A stretch of DNA of 8,988 bases from CAXRGH01 sp964230195 (GTDB lineage: Bacteria > Pseudomonadota > Gammaproteobacteria > Enterobacterales > Alteromonadaceae), in NCBI GenBank assembly GCA_964230195.1, contig CAXRGH010000034.1:1-8988 (forward strand). The letters run 5' to 3'. The notes under the pieces are model-generated. The model saw only the letters and a program-made list of their open reading frames with translations. It ran no database searches and was not told the origin of the DNA. Position 1 is the stretch's first letter; each line of letters opens with the position of its first letter. A program made the position numbers and the translations under genes. Positions 1 to 6,287 of this stretch are shown here, one piece after another.

Positions 1-1703
1 TGATTGGGTTCGGATTGCGCGGCAATTTGTCCCTTCATTAGCTCTACCAACTGTTTAGATATTGCCATCCCAAGTCCAGTCCCGCCGTATTTTCGAGTCG
101 TAGACTTGTCGGCTTGTTCGAACCGACTGAACAGGTTTTTAAGATAGTCTTTCGACATACCAATACCTGTGTCCTTGACCCGTAAGACGACGTCGTCGCC
201 AGAGTTCGAAAGTGACACATTGACTTGCCCCTGTTCTGTGAACTTGATGGCGTTTGAAACTAAGTTCAAAGTAATCTGTTTAAAACGCACTGGATCAGTC
301 ATCCAGCCATCGTTGAAACCTGGGGCAATGTCGAAATTCAATTCGATGCGTTTCTTGTGCGCAATGGGCGCCATATCCGACTCAACCATATGGAGGACCT
401 TTGCCAATTCACAGGGCACCGATTCTATTTCCAGTTTCCCTGCTTCTATCTTGGAAAAATCTAGGATGTCGTTGACTATCGTCAGCAGTGCCTTAGAGGA
501 CAGCAGCCCTTGTTCGGTTAACTTTTTCGCATCTGCGGGTAAATCTTGCCGAACCAACACTTGCAATGTGCCCAAAATGCCGTTCATCGGTGTTCGTATC
601 TCGTGGCTCATGTTGGCGAGAAACGTTGATTTTATCTGCTCGGACTTTTCAGCCTTGAGTTTTTCCTGCTCAAGTCGATTCAACTGTTCCATCACTCTTT
701 GCGCCATGGTGTTCAGCGTTTTTTGCAAATTGTCGAGCTCTGTAAACTCAAACTCATTGTATGACTGAACGTATTCGCCTCGCCGCAACATATCACTGGC
801 TTGTTCCAACTGGCGAATAGGCTGAGTAATTTTGCGGGTAAATCGCTGCAAATAGAAAATCAACAACAAAAAAACCATCAGAATGATCAGAGTCGACGTC
901 AAAATCGCTGTGTAAGTATCACGTGTGTAATCTGAGCGACGTTCTTGTAACACAAGGGTAAGTTGCTGACCGCCCGAAAATGATACCTTTGCAGTGCCTT
1001 GAAGCGTCGTCTCGTCGATTTGCATTGCGCTGTTAAACCAATTGGTTTCGGCAAATGACGCACTGAGGGCACTGCCTTGTTGTTCTAAGTTGACCTCATC
1101 AAACAGCTTTTGCGGTGAGATCAGCAGGTACAGTGCCGAGGTATTTTTGTAGGGCTCAATCAAGGAAGGGAAGGAGACTCTCAGCGGCACAACGAGGAAG
1201 AAGTAACCGTTTGGTAGTGTGAGAGGGTCATAACTCGTGTCTTCAATGAACAAATACCTCACGGCATTATCTGAGCCATTGGCGGCAAGAATTTGATTTG
1301 TTAGCGCTTCAATTTCAGGATGATTCAGTTTTAAGGATTCGACCGGGTAACCTTCAACGATGAACTCTGAACCGTCCGAGATAAATGCGGCTTGAATGAT
1401 GTCGAACGTATTGACCGTACTTTGTAGTTGTTTGAAGGCATGCTGGGTGTACAGGATGTTGTTCACGAGCTCAGCCAGCACTTCCACATCACTCAAACTT
1501 GTTAGCTGAGTACTGAGTTGGGCCAACACATTTTGTGTATCTAAACTAATTGAATTTACTTTTCGATTGACGTTTTCTTGAGCCAACTTGAGCGCTTGAA
1601 TGTAGCTACTGACGCCAAAGTAGGTCACGCAAACCAGTAAAAGCATCGATATAAGTACGCCAATTTTGGTCTTAAATTCAGAGACTAGGCTTTTAGTTTT
1701 CAT
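1..1703 (-). CDS. Membrane-bound sensor histidine kinase, C-terminus beyond window
   Basis: An inner-membrane kinase that autophosphorylates on histidine and passes the phosphate to a response regulator. My translation from the ATG at 1703-1701 gives about 567 residues, open at the left edge. A first membrane helix lies at about residues 14-36, then a periplasmic sensor region of about 225 residues, a second helix at 264-287 and a HAMP linker (KITQPIRQLEQASDML). The HisKA H-box NMSHEIRTPMNGI carries the phospho-acceptor His367. The ATPase domain shows the N-box NLVSNAIKFT (N480, N484), DTGIGM (D511), FSRFEQAD, and GGTGLGMAI from about residue 540. The H-box style is that of hybrid kinases, so receiver or Hpt domains may follow off-window; that is inference. 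The start overlaps the end of the upstream binding-protein gene by 11 bases, which suggests translational coupling and one operon. The sensor domain is not recognisable as a named family. Confidence 0.95.
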   Translation of the reverse strand, partial: MKTKSLVSEFKTKIGVLISMLLLVCVTYFGVSSYIQALKLAQENVNRKVNSISLDTQNVLAQLSTQLTSLSDVEVLAELVNNILYTQHAFKQLQSTVNTFDIIQAAFISDGSEFIVEGYPVESLKLNHPEIEALTNQILAANGSDNAVRYLFIEDTSYDPLTLPNGYFFLVVPLRVSFPSLIEPYKNTSALYLLISPQKLFDEVNLEQQGSALSASFAETNWFNSAMQIDETTLQGTAKVSFSGGQQLTLVLQERRSDYTRDTYTAILTSTLIILMVFLLLIFYLQRFTRKITQPIRQLEQASDMLRRGEYVQSYNEFEFTELDNLQKTLNTMAQRVMEQLNRLEQEKLKAEKSEQIKSTFLANMSHEIRTPMNGILGTLQVLVRQDLPADAKKLTEQGLLSSKALLTIVNDILDFSKIEAGKLEIESVPCELAKVLHMVESDMAPIAHKKRIELNFDIAPGFNDGWMTDPVRFKQITLNLVSNAIKFTEQGQVNVSLSNSGDDVVLRVKDTGIGMSKDYLKNLFSRFEQADKSTTRKYGGTGLGMAISKQLVELMKGQIAAQSEPN

Positions 1704-2868
1704 GGGCCATCGACTTCTCGGTGATGTACTGCATATACTCCGCGGCTTTGCCTTTATCAAAAATATCCGCAGAATAACGATTGACGCCCTTGAGCATGGC
1801 TTCCCATATGATTGCCATGTTGCGATCATTTGGCATTGGTTCTGACGCGTCCAATTGTTCGAAGATGACGTTTAAATTGGGATCGTTTTTAGCAATCAAT
1901 GTATCGATGATTTTTCGGTTGGTAGGTAAAGACTTAAGCTGCTGCCAGATGGCCATTTGAGCCTCTTGTTGTTGAAAGTATTCCGCGAATTGCTTGAGTT
2001 TCTGCCGCTTTGGATTGTGCTCCGCTAGCGCATGATCTGGAAAAGCGATCACATGCGAAGAAAAATAGGGCCGCATGGCGTTGCCTTTGTAACTTGGCAA
2101 TAATGCGATACCAAGGTCTTGTTTGAGGACATCACTGAATTGATTAAACGCCCAAGAACCATTGATAGTGTAAGCAAGCTTGCCAGATAGGAAAGCGTTT
2201 TTATTGCAGTCATAGTCGCATAGGTTGTCGACTAATTTAGATTTGGCCAGTTGTTTGTACCAAGACAATGCTCTTTTCATCCCCTCGGTTTGTAGGTTCA
2301 CTTTGCCATTAACGTAGGGGAAGTCTCCAAAGGTGCCTAAAAACGGGATGAACCAGTACATCTCGTAGTAATTCCAGCCGATAAGATTAACACCAGTAGG
2401 TAGAGAGGTCTTTTGTGACGCAAGTGTTTGCCAATTCGCCGCGGGGTTTGGGATCAGTGCTTTGTTGTAGTAAAGCAACAGATGGTTGCCATAGATAATG
2501 GGAATGCCTTTGTATTCGCTACCAACTTGAGCACTCTTGAGCGAGTCGACTGACAGTTCAGTACTCAGCCAGTTGTTGGGAATGGTTGAAAATTTGAGTT
2601 CAGTTAGACCAACGAAATCAGAAGGGACGATAACTATATCAGGCATTTGCCGCATATTGGCACTTTGCAAAAGTGCCGATTTCAGCTCGTTATTTTTGAA
2701 GTTTTTGACCACGATTGTGATATCGTTTTTTTCTGAAAACTGATCAAAAATCCTTTGGAAATTATAATTTTCTAGGCCGTAGGCAATGGTTAACTCCTGC
2801 GCGTCTGAGCGCGCGCTCCACATCGCAATAGGTACGAGAATTAGCAGGACGATTTTCACAAAACTCAA
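1693..2868 (-). CDS. Periplasmic extracellular solute-binding protein, family 1 (sugar-type)
   Basis: A secreted ligand-binding protein resembling maltose/oligosaccharide-type binding proteins; 391 aa, normal for the family. Residues 1-23 are a signal peptide (hydrophobic core KIVLLILVPIAMW, likely cut after SDA). Family-like stretches include PDIVIVPSDF, the YKGIPIIYGNHLLLYYNKAL region, INGSWAFNQF and the C-terminal LKSLPTNRKIID. Cys217 and Cys221 (CDYDC) could form a disulfide. The start shown is TTG; an in-frame GTG at 2859-2857 (giving MKIVLL...) is an equally good start, and neither has a strong Shine-Dalgarno. There is an in-frame TGA farther upstream and no ATG before the signal peptide. 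No permease or ATPase gene is adjacent. Its last codons overlap the sensor-kinase start, so it more likely feeds signalling than import, although a transporter elsewhere is possible. The ligand cannot be named. Confidence 0.9.
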   Translation of the reverse strand: MSFVKIVLLILVPIAMWSARSDAQELTIAYGLENYNFQRIFDQFSEKNDITIVVKNFKNNELKSALLQSANMRQMPDIVIVPSDFVGLTELKFSTIPNNWLSTELSVDSLKSAQVGSEYKGIPIIYGNHLLLYYNKALIPNPAANWQTLASQKTSLPTGVNLIGWNYYEMYWFIPFLGTFGDFPYVNGKVNLQTEGMKRALSWYKQLAKSKLVDNLCDYDCNKNAFLSGKLAYTINGSWAFNQFSDVLKQDLGIALLPSYKGNAMRPYFSSHVIAFPDHALAEHNPKRQKLKQFAEYFQQQEAQMAIWQQLKSLPTNRKIIDTLIAKNDPNLNVIFEQLDASEPMPNDRNMAIIWEAMLKGVNRYSADIFDKGKAAEYMQYITEKSMAHEN

Positions 2869-2899
2869 TAGAAAACACCAATTTGGATATCTACTCTTG

Positions 2900-2929
2900 G
2901 GTATAGCAAAGGAACACTCGATATGACAA
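2900..2929 (-). promoter_or_regulatory. Candidate sigma70 promoter for the binding protein/kinase operon
   Basis: Read on the minus strand, TTGTCA (2929-2924) is followed by an 18-base spacer and TATACC (2905-2900). The -35 matches consensus at 5 of 6 positions; the -10 is weaker. It lies about 31 bases before the TTG start, a plausible distance. No other good promoter was seen in the 190-base divergent gap. Confidence 0.4.
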
Positions 2930-3012
2930 CTTTGAGCTAGGAATGCGGACCATCATTTGATACAACAGCAAGCTGCGAATGGTTTGCAGAAAAAAGTTAA
3001 GAATGGAATGAA

Positions 3013-3049
3013 GATTGATCAGGAAGGTTGTAATGATTGATCGGGAAGG
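3013..3049 (+). repeat. 15-base direct repeat upstream of the small membrane protein gene
   Basis: GATTGATCAGGAAGG (3013-3027) recurs as GATTGATCGGGAAGG (3035-3049) with one mismatch, at a 22-base offset (about two helical turns). The second copy merges into the purine-rich ribosome-binding site of the gene at 3059. It could be a regulator site or a local duplication of the translation-initiation region. Confidence 0.6.
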
Positions 3050-3058
3050 GAGCGAAGA

Positions 3059-3430
3059 ATGATTAAGTGGATAAAATCCAAATTTGCCAACGGTATCTGG
3101 TCTGGGCTGGCAATGATTATTGTGCTTTTATTGGCCGGCCCAGAGATAGCTATTAGCATGGAATTGTATGCCATGGTAGAGGTGCTTGGCGCATCAACCT
3201 TTGTATTGGCGTATATAGCGGGACTAAAGAGTATGTTGCTTAAACCCTATCAATCGCTGCAAGGTTTTGAGCAATATTCGAACTTCTTTGTTCCTAAGTT
3301 TGCCGCAGTTAAACAGATGCCATCGCTTCTGGTTCACGCCATTCCTGAGCGTGTGAGCACATTGATACTCAGTGCATGTATGTTGGCAGGTATGCTGTTT
3401 GCTTATTTAAGCACATACTTAATCAGCTAA
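3059..3430 (+). CDS. Small integral membrane protein, function unknown
   Basis: A 123-aa protein that I do not recognise. The ATG is preceded by a purine-rich GGGAAGGGAG tract (3043-3052) about 6 bases upstream, which supports this start. Three hydrophobic stretches are visible: about residues 14-33 (SGLAMIIVLLLAGPEIA), 38-57 (the AMVEVLGASTFVLAYIAGL region) and 98-122 (VSTLILSACMLAGMLFAYLS). Between helices 2 and 3 is a roughly 40-residue polar segment with several aromatic residues and Lys. There are no Cys pairs, metal motifs or enzymatic signatures. It is divergent from the binding-protein/kinase operon and is followed by a long non-coding stretch, so it appears monocistronic. No rho-independent terminator is evident after the stop. 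That it is a gene rests on its length, start site and coherent hydrophobic pattern. Confidence 0.65.
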   Translation: MIKWIKSKFANGIWSGLAMIIVLLLAGPEIAISMELYAMVEVLGASTFVLAYIAGLKSMLLKPYQSLQGFEQYSNFFVPKFAAVKQMPSLLVHAIPERVSTLILSACMLAGMLFAYLSTYLIS

Positions 3431-3755
3431 GACAGGTAACGGCTTTTTCATACTTGGTGTGTTCTGGCAATGGACGTGGTCGGGCGAGAGAAAGTTCGGA
3501 GATTGCGCAATGTGCCCGAGTTATGTTGACCCCAAGTTACCAACAAATGCGCCTAACCCTTGAGCAACCATCTATTGGAGAGTGGGATGGTCTTTAGGCT
3601 ACCTACATGTTTTAATTTACGTTGGTGGTTTGAGAAGCCTCTGTCAAACGAAGCAGAATTGCTTTTTGTTACCACTGTCGCCGTTACAAATCAGCGTATA
3701 ATTATCGTCTGTTTTTAACGTTCGGCATACAAATCAGGTAGCCAAGAGCACAAAA
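3431..3755. other. Non-coding stretch, no supported gene
   Basis: No convincing coding frame on either strand. A 73-codon frame overlapping the preceding gene runs into this area, but its codons show no protein-like pattern. Small palindromic elements exist: ATTGCGCAAT (3502-3511), nested inside a possible TCGGGC/GCCCGA pairing (3480-3485 with 3514-3519), and GTTTGA/TCAAAC (3628-3633 with 3644-3649). None has a U-tract or known consensus. Confidence 0.5.
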
Positions 3756-3831
3756 CGTCATATCCAACAGTAACCGTCATTTCCAACGGTAACGGTCATT
3801 TCCTTCAGCAATCGTCATTCCCAACTTGATT
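3756..3831. repeat. Four tandem 19-base repeats, perfectly phased
   Basis: Four consecutive units of exactly 19 bases: CGTCATATCCAACAGTAAC (3756-3774), CGTCATTTCCAACGGTAAC (3775-3793), GGTCATTTCCTTCAGCAAT (3794-3812) and CGTCATTCCCAACTTGATT (3813-3831). The core GTCAT-TCC is kept in all units, and units 1 and 2 differ at 2 positions. There is no unique spacer between units, so this is a degenerate minisatellite rather than a CRISPR. The unit resembles the GTCATTCCC...GGGAATC end motif of small dispersed palindromic repeats common in gammaproteobacteria; that similarity is from memory. Confidence 0.8.
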
Positions 3832-3837
3832 GGGAAT
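3817..3837. repeat. 8-bp inverted repeat joined to the tandem array
   Basis: ATTCCCAA (3817-3824) and TTGGGAAT (3830-3837) are exact reverse complements around the loop CTTGA. The left arm is inside the fourth 19-base repeat unit, so the array ends in a hairpin. No T-run follows, so it is unlikely to be a rho-independent terminator. Confidence 0.7.
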
Positions 3838-3852
3838 CCATTGCGCAGGATT

Positions 3853-3900
3853 ACTAACCGGGCACATAGGTTACAAAACTAACCGGCAACTTAGATAACA
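3853..3900. repeat. Direct repeat pair of about 24 bases
   Basis: ACTAACCGG at 3853-3861 recurs at 3878-3886. The similarity continues as GCACATAGGTTACA in the first copy against CAACTTAGATAACA in the second, with an offset of 25 bases. Multiple short terminal repeats of this kind occur at ends of some insertion sequences, but no transposase frame is present, so a decayed element end is only a possibility. From here to the pseudogene end at 4023 I see no gene. Confidence 0.5.
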
Positions 3901-4022
3901 GGCATCAACTTCAAATCCTTCTCAACGTCAGTAATGAGCTGTGAGTTCAATTGGTGGATGCAACGCTATCCATAAATAAGGAGGACGTTCAGGTTAACTA
4001 GTTTAACTACGTGTGTTATTTC

Positions 4023-4385
4023 CTATGCCACTTGGCGTATACCCTCTAGCACTTTTTTCCTTTGCCATATGCTAAAGGGTCCATTAACAATACCCCTTTT
4101 TCACCTACATGAAACACTACACTATAAAAGTCATACTGAAGCCAATAAGTACGTTCAGTTAGCTTTTGCACTATGACTTCACCATCAAAATTTAGCTTTG
4201 CAAGGTCTTTAATTTTCTGGCTTGGCTTAAGCTTTCTTTATTGAGGGCATAACGTATTCCGAGCTAACAGTATTTGCGTATCCCCGTTTAGGCATATAAT
4301 CAATATCTCTATCTTTAATATGTGCATCAGCTTGAAAGCTCACACTGCCCAGTAAAGCCAAAGCAAAAAAACTTCTGTAAGGCAT
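4023..4385 (-). pseudogene. Frameshifted, truncated metallo-beta-lactamase-fold hydrolase
   Basis: From the ATG at 4385-4383, with GGAA about 8 bases upstream, the frame encodes a signal peptide (MPYRSFFALALLGSVSFQADA) and continues to ...EYVMPSIKKA, where TAA (4229-4227) stops it. A shifted frame picks up immediately as LKPSQKIKDLAKLNFDGEV, then TYWLQYDFYS and GEKGVLLMDPLAYG, ending at TAG (4025-4023). The second part matches the start of the metallo-beta-lactamase fold: the strand pair before the conserved Asp, then the helix before the metal site. The gene stops before the expected HxHxDH motif, so the catalytic core is missing. One frameshift plus a 3' truncation indicates a decayed gene. 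It is not an obvious copy of the intact lipoprotein hydrolase at 7992. The flanking repeats at 3756-3900 may mark the deletion or insertion that removed the rest. Confidence 0.7.
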
Positions 4386-4843
4386 AAAACATTTTCCGTT
4401 AGTAATAAATATTGTTATTTACAATGTGTTATTTAAGAAACATAACTTCTCGATTAAACAATGAGGAGAATATCTAGAGATTTGTTACCAACCTCCATGG
4501 TTAAAGTATTTAGAAAACATCCATTAATTATTTTAAAAATAAATATCAATAAGATAAAAAAAACAGAAAGGATACTGGTGTCGTGAGTCTTCGGTTTAAC
4601 ACCTAGTTTATTTCATATTTTCTTTTTATGACTCACAGTCAGAACTGATAAACCAAGCTTTATTGATAAAGATGTTATCCAGAAAAACGAGAAACGAGTA
4701 GTAAGGCCCCGAACCAGTTATACTCTTGACGAATACCTCACTGAATCGACTCATCCATAAGCCCCAACAAACAAAAAAACTTAGCTAAAGTATAGCTAAC
4801 CTCTTAAAAATCACGCCAACCTTTTTTTTATCAGGGATGTACA
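4386..4843. other. AT-rich non-coding stretch
   Basis: Stops are frequent in all frames and no conserved protein fragment was recognised. The part just right of 4386 should hold the former promoter of the minus-strand pseudogene. No clear terminator, tRNA or long repeat was found. Confidence 0.5.
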
Positions 4844-4945
4844 ATGCAAGACCTGGCCCCAATGATTTTTGCCGAAATCAGGTTTGGAAACTCGCGACCA
4901 ATTAAGCTATTGGTGTTGCGCTTTATGGCTAGCCTAGTCAAATAA
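4844..4945 (+). CDS. Possible 33-aa small protein, unknown
   Basis: ATG at 4844 is preceded by AGGG (4833-4836) at about 7 bases, a usable ribosome-binding site. The frame encodes MQDLAPMIFAEIRFGNS and then a basic/hydrophobic tail ending in LVK before TAA. The same reading frame continues open after the TAA to a TGA at 5183-5185, so this could also be the 5' part of a broken 112-codon gene. No family is recognised. The stop lies inside an 8-bp inverted repeat (4932-4961). Treat it as a weak candidate: frames of this size arise by chance. Confidence 0.2.
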   Translation: MQDLAPMIFAEIRFGNSRPIKLLVLRFMASLVK

Positions 4946-4961
4946 AAGTATTCGACTAGGC
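4932..4961. repeat. 8-bp inverted repeat (hairpin)
   Basis: GCCTAGTC (4932-4939) and GACTAGGC (4954-4961) are exact reverse complements with a 14-base AT-rich loop. No T-run follows on either strand, so a classical terminator is not supported. It is the first of several hairpins in 4932-5089. Confidence 0.6.
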
Positions 4962-4997
4962 AGCAATCTAAACATTACTGTTACGGGCTACGTGCTA

Positions 4998-5089
4998 ATT
5001 GCTCACGCAATGGCGGACTTTTACGGGGAGACATTCTTTCCCCAAATGTGTCAAAGACCATCCTAGGTGCAGAATTAGCGATATTCGCT
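4998..5089. other. Cluster of three short perfect or near-perfect hairpins
   Basis: Three stem-loops follow one another: ATTGC-tcac-GCAAT (4998-5011), GGGGAGA-cattc-TTTCCCC (5025-5043, one G-U pair), and AGCGA-tat-TCGCT (5077-5089). With the 4932-4961 inverted repeat, they make a more GC-rich, structured island inside AT-rich DNA. This could be a small structured RNA, a dispersed repeat element or the remnant of a gene. Both strands also have open frames here. No Rfam-type family is recognised. Confidence 0.4.
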
Positions 5090-5193
5090 GCTTCAATAGC
5101 AGTTTTATTGGCCGTTGCCGCATTTGTTATGAGTGATAGGGGGCACAGTGATAAAGTACCCCTTCATTACCAATTCAACATTTGAAATTAGCC

Positions 5194-6144
5194 CTATCCT
5201 TTTTGCCGCAGAGGTGGCACACCCATGACGCGTTTATAGGCGCGCGAAAAAGCGGCCTCTGACTGATAACCTAACTCTTCTGCCAAGTCAGACAAGGTCA
5301 TATGTGACTGCATAATTTTCATCCGAGCCAAGCTCATGCGCCATTCTGTCACGTATTGTTTTACTGAGGTGCCGATTACCTGAGTAAATCGTGCAGAAAA
5401 CCCGGAGCGCGACATACCAACTTGTTCCGCCAAACGGTCTACTGTCCAGATTGACTCCGGCTTTGCATGAATGACCGCTAATGCTTTACCAATTTTGGGA
5501 TCTTTTAGTGCGCCGAGCCACCCCTTACTAGCCTCTTTTGCATGTTCAACCCAATAGCGTATCGCTTGAATAACAATAATATCAGCTAGGTGTGCCACCA
5601 CGGTTTCACCACCTGTACCAAGAGTCTTGGCCTCTTCGGCCATTAACTGTATGAGAGGCTGGAGTTGCCCTGGTAACCGACCATTTTCACTTTTCATATG
5701 AATATACCGGGGTAGTTGCGATACTAGTTTTTGACCGACAGCATGGTCGAAACTGAGTACGCCGCAGGTCAAAAGAGTTTCTTCACCACCACCACCATAA
5801 CGCACAAATTCGAATCGTTCAGAAAGTTTGTTCACGGGGACATCGAAAAACGGCTTGCCCTCTTGATGCTCTTCCGATGCGATCACATGCCCTTCGCCTC
5901 TGGGTAACAAAGCTAACTCACCTGGTCGCAAGAATAGACTCTCCCGATCAGGAAATCGCAGCCAGCAGCAACCATGCGTCACAATATGAAACATCATCTT
6001 GCCATTCATCGGTGGCATGTCCATTCCCCAAGGTGCTGTTAGTTCTGACTTGGCATACATCACCCCATTTAATCTCAGCGAGTAAAGGGTTTCTCCCAGT
6101 ATATCTTTCGATTTAGGAATGTTGCGCTGATGTTTTGTTTCCAT
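5194..6144 (-). CDS. AraC-family transcriptional regulator with N-terminal cupin sensor
   Basis: A DNA-binding regulator of 316 aa from the ATG at 6144-6142. The N-terminal half (about residues 12-180) resembles the AraC-binding cupin type (Cupin_6), including LRPGELALLPRGEGHVI. The C-terminal ~100 residues carry two helix-turn-helix units: WTVDRLAEQVGMSRSGFSAR and MTLSDLAEELGYQSEAAFSR, the latter followed by AYKRVMG, the AraC signature. This start is chosen because GGAG (6154-6151) sits 6 bases upstream and because a good promoter lies at 6179-6207. An in-frame TTG at 6252 would place the start upstream of that promoter and add a tail without domain content. ATG at 6156 is a less likely alternative. 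It is divergent from the NmrA-like/DUF1772 pair, which it probably regulates. The effector is unknown. Confidence 0.93.
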   Translation of the reverse strand: METKHQRNIPKSKDILGETLYSLRLNGVMYAKSELTAPWGMDMPPMNGKMMFHIVTHGCCWLRFPDRESLFLRPGELALLPRGEGHVIASEEHQEGKPFFDVPVNKLSERFEFVRYGGGGEETLLTCGVLSFDHAVGQKLVSQLPRYIHMKSENGRLPGQLQPLIQLMAEEAKTLGTGGETVVAHLADIIVIQAIRYWVEHAKEASKGWLGALKDPKIGKALAVIHAKPESIWTVDRLAEQVGMSRSGFSARFTQVIGTSVKQYVTEWRMSLARMKIMQSHMTLSDLAEELGYQSEAAFSRAYKRVMGVPPLRQKG

Positions 6145-6178
6145 GAGTAGCTCCATCACTTTAGACAAACTGCAAATA

Positions 6179-6207
6179 AATATAGAGATATAAGCATTAA
6201 TCATCAA
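6179..6207 (-). promoter_or_regulatory. Promoter of the AraC-family regulator
   Basis: On the minus strand, TTGATG (6207-6202), a 17-base spacer and TATATT (6184-6179) form a good sigma70-type promoter; the -10 matches 5 of 6 consensus bases. Transcription would begin near 6172, leaving a leader of about 28 bases before the GGAG and the ATG at 6144. Confidence 0.6.
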
Positions 6208-6227
6208 GCTTTGATCTCGTAGACTAA

Positions 6228-6257
6228 GTTCATCACTTAACAAGTGGTTCAAACACT
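6228..6257. promoter_or_regulatory. Candidate operator: direct repeat in the divergent intergenic region
   Basis: GTTCATCACT (6228-6237) and GTTCAAACACT (6247-6257) form a direct repeat at a 19-base offset. The short palindrome CACTT-aac-AAGTG (6234-6246) overlaps it. AraC-family proteins usually bind direct repeats about two helical turns apart, and this site lies between the regulator promoter and the NmrA-like start at 6288. A plus-strand promoter for 6288 could not be called confidently. Confidence 0.4.
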
Positions 6258-6287
6258 AAACACTCAATACTTAAAAAGGTGTAAGAG

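Noticed and set aside
169..768. 199-codon plus-strand frame
   Set aside because: It lies antisense to the kinase HAMP/HisKA/ATPase region, whose motifs are unmistakable on the minus strand; the plus translation is serine/cysteine-rich with no domain.
2537..2743. 68-codon plus-strand frame
   Set aside because: Antisense shadow of the solute-binding protein gene.
3376..3597. 73-codon plus-strand frame overlapping the end of the small membrane protein
   Set aside because: No ribosome-binding site at its start, no protein-like composition, and it overlaps a better-supported gene in another frame.
3756..3831. CRISPR array
   Set aside because: The repeats are contiguous with no unique spacers, are only 19 bases and degenerate, and no cas gene is nearby.
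3880..4020. Transposase gene or fragment
   Set aside because: Both strands were read; no DDE, HTH or other recognisable transposase segment was found, only repeat-like DNA.
4932..4961. Rho-independent terminator
   Set aside because: The stem is adequate, but the loop is 14 bases and no T-run follows on either strand.
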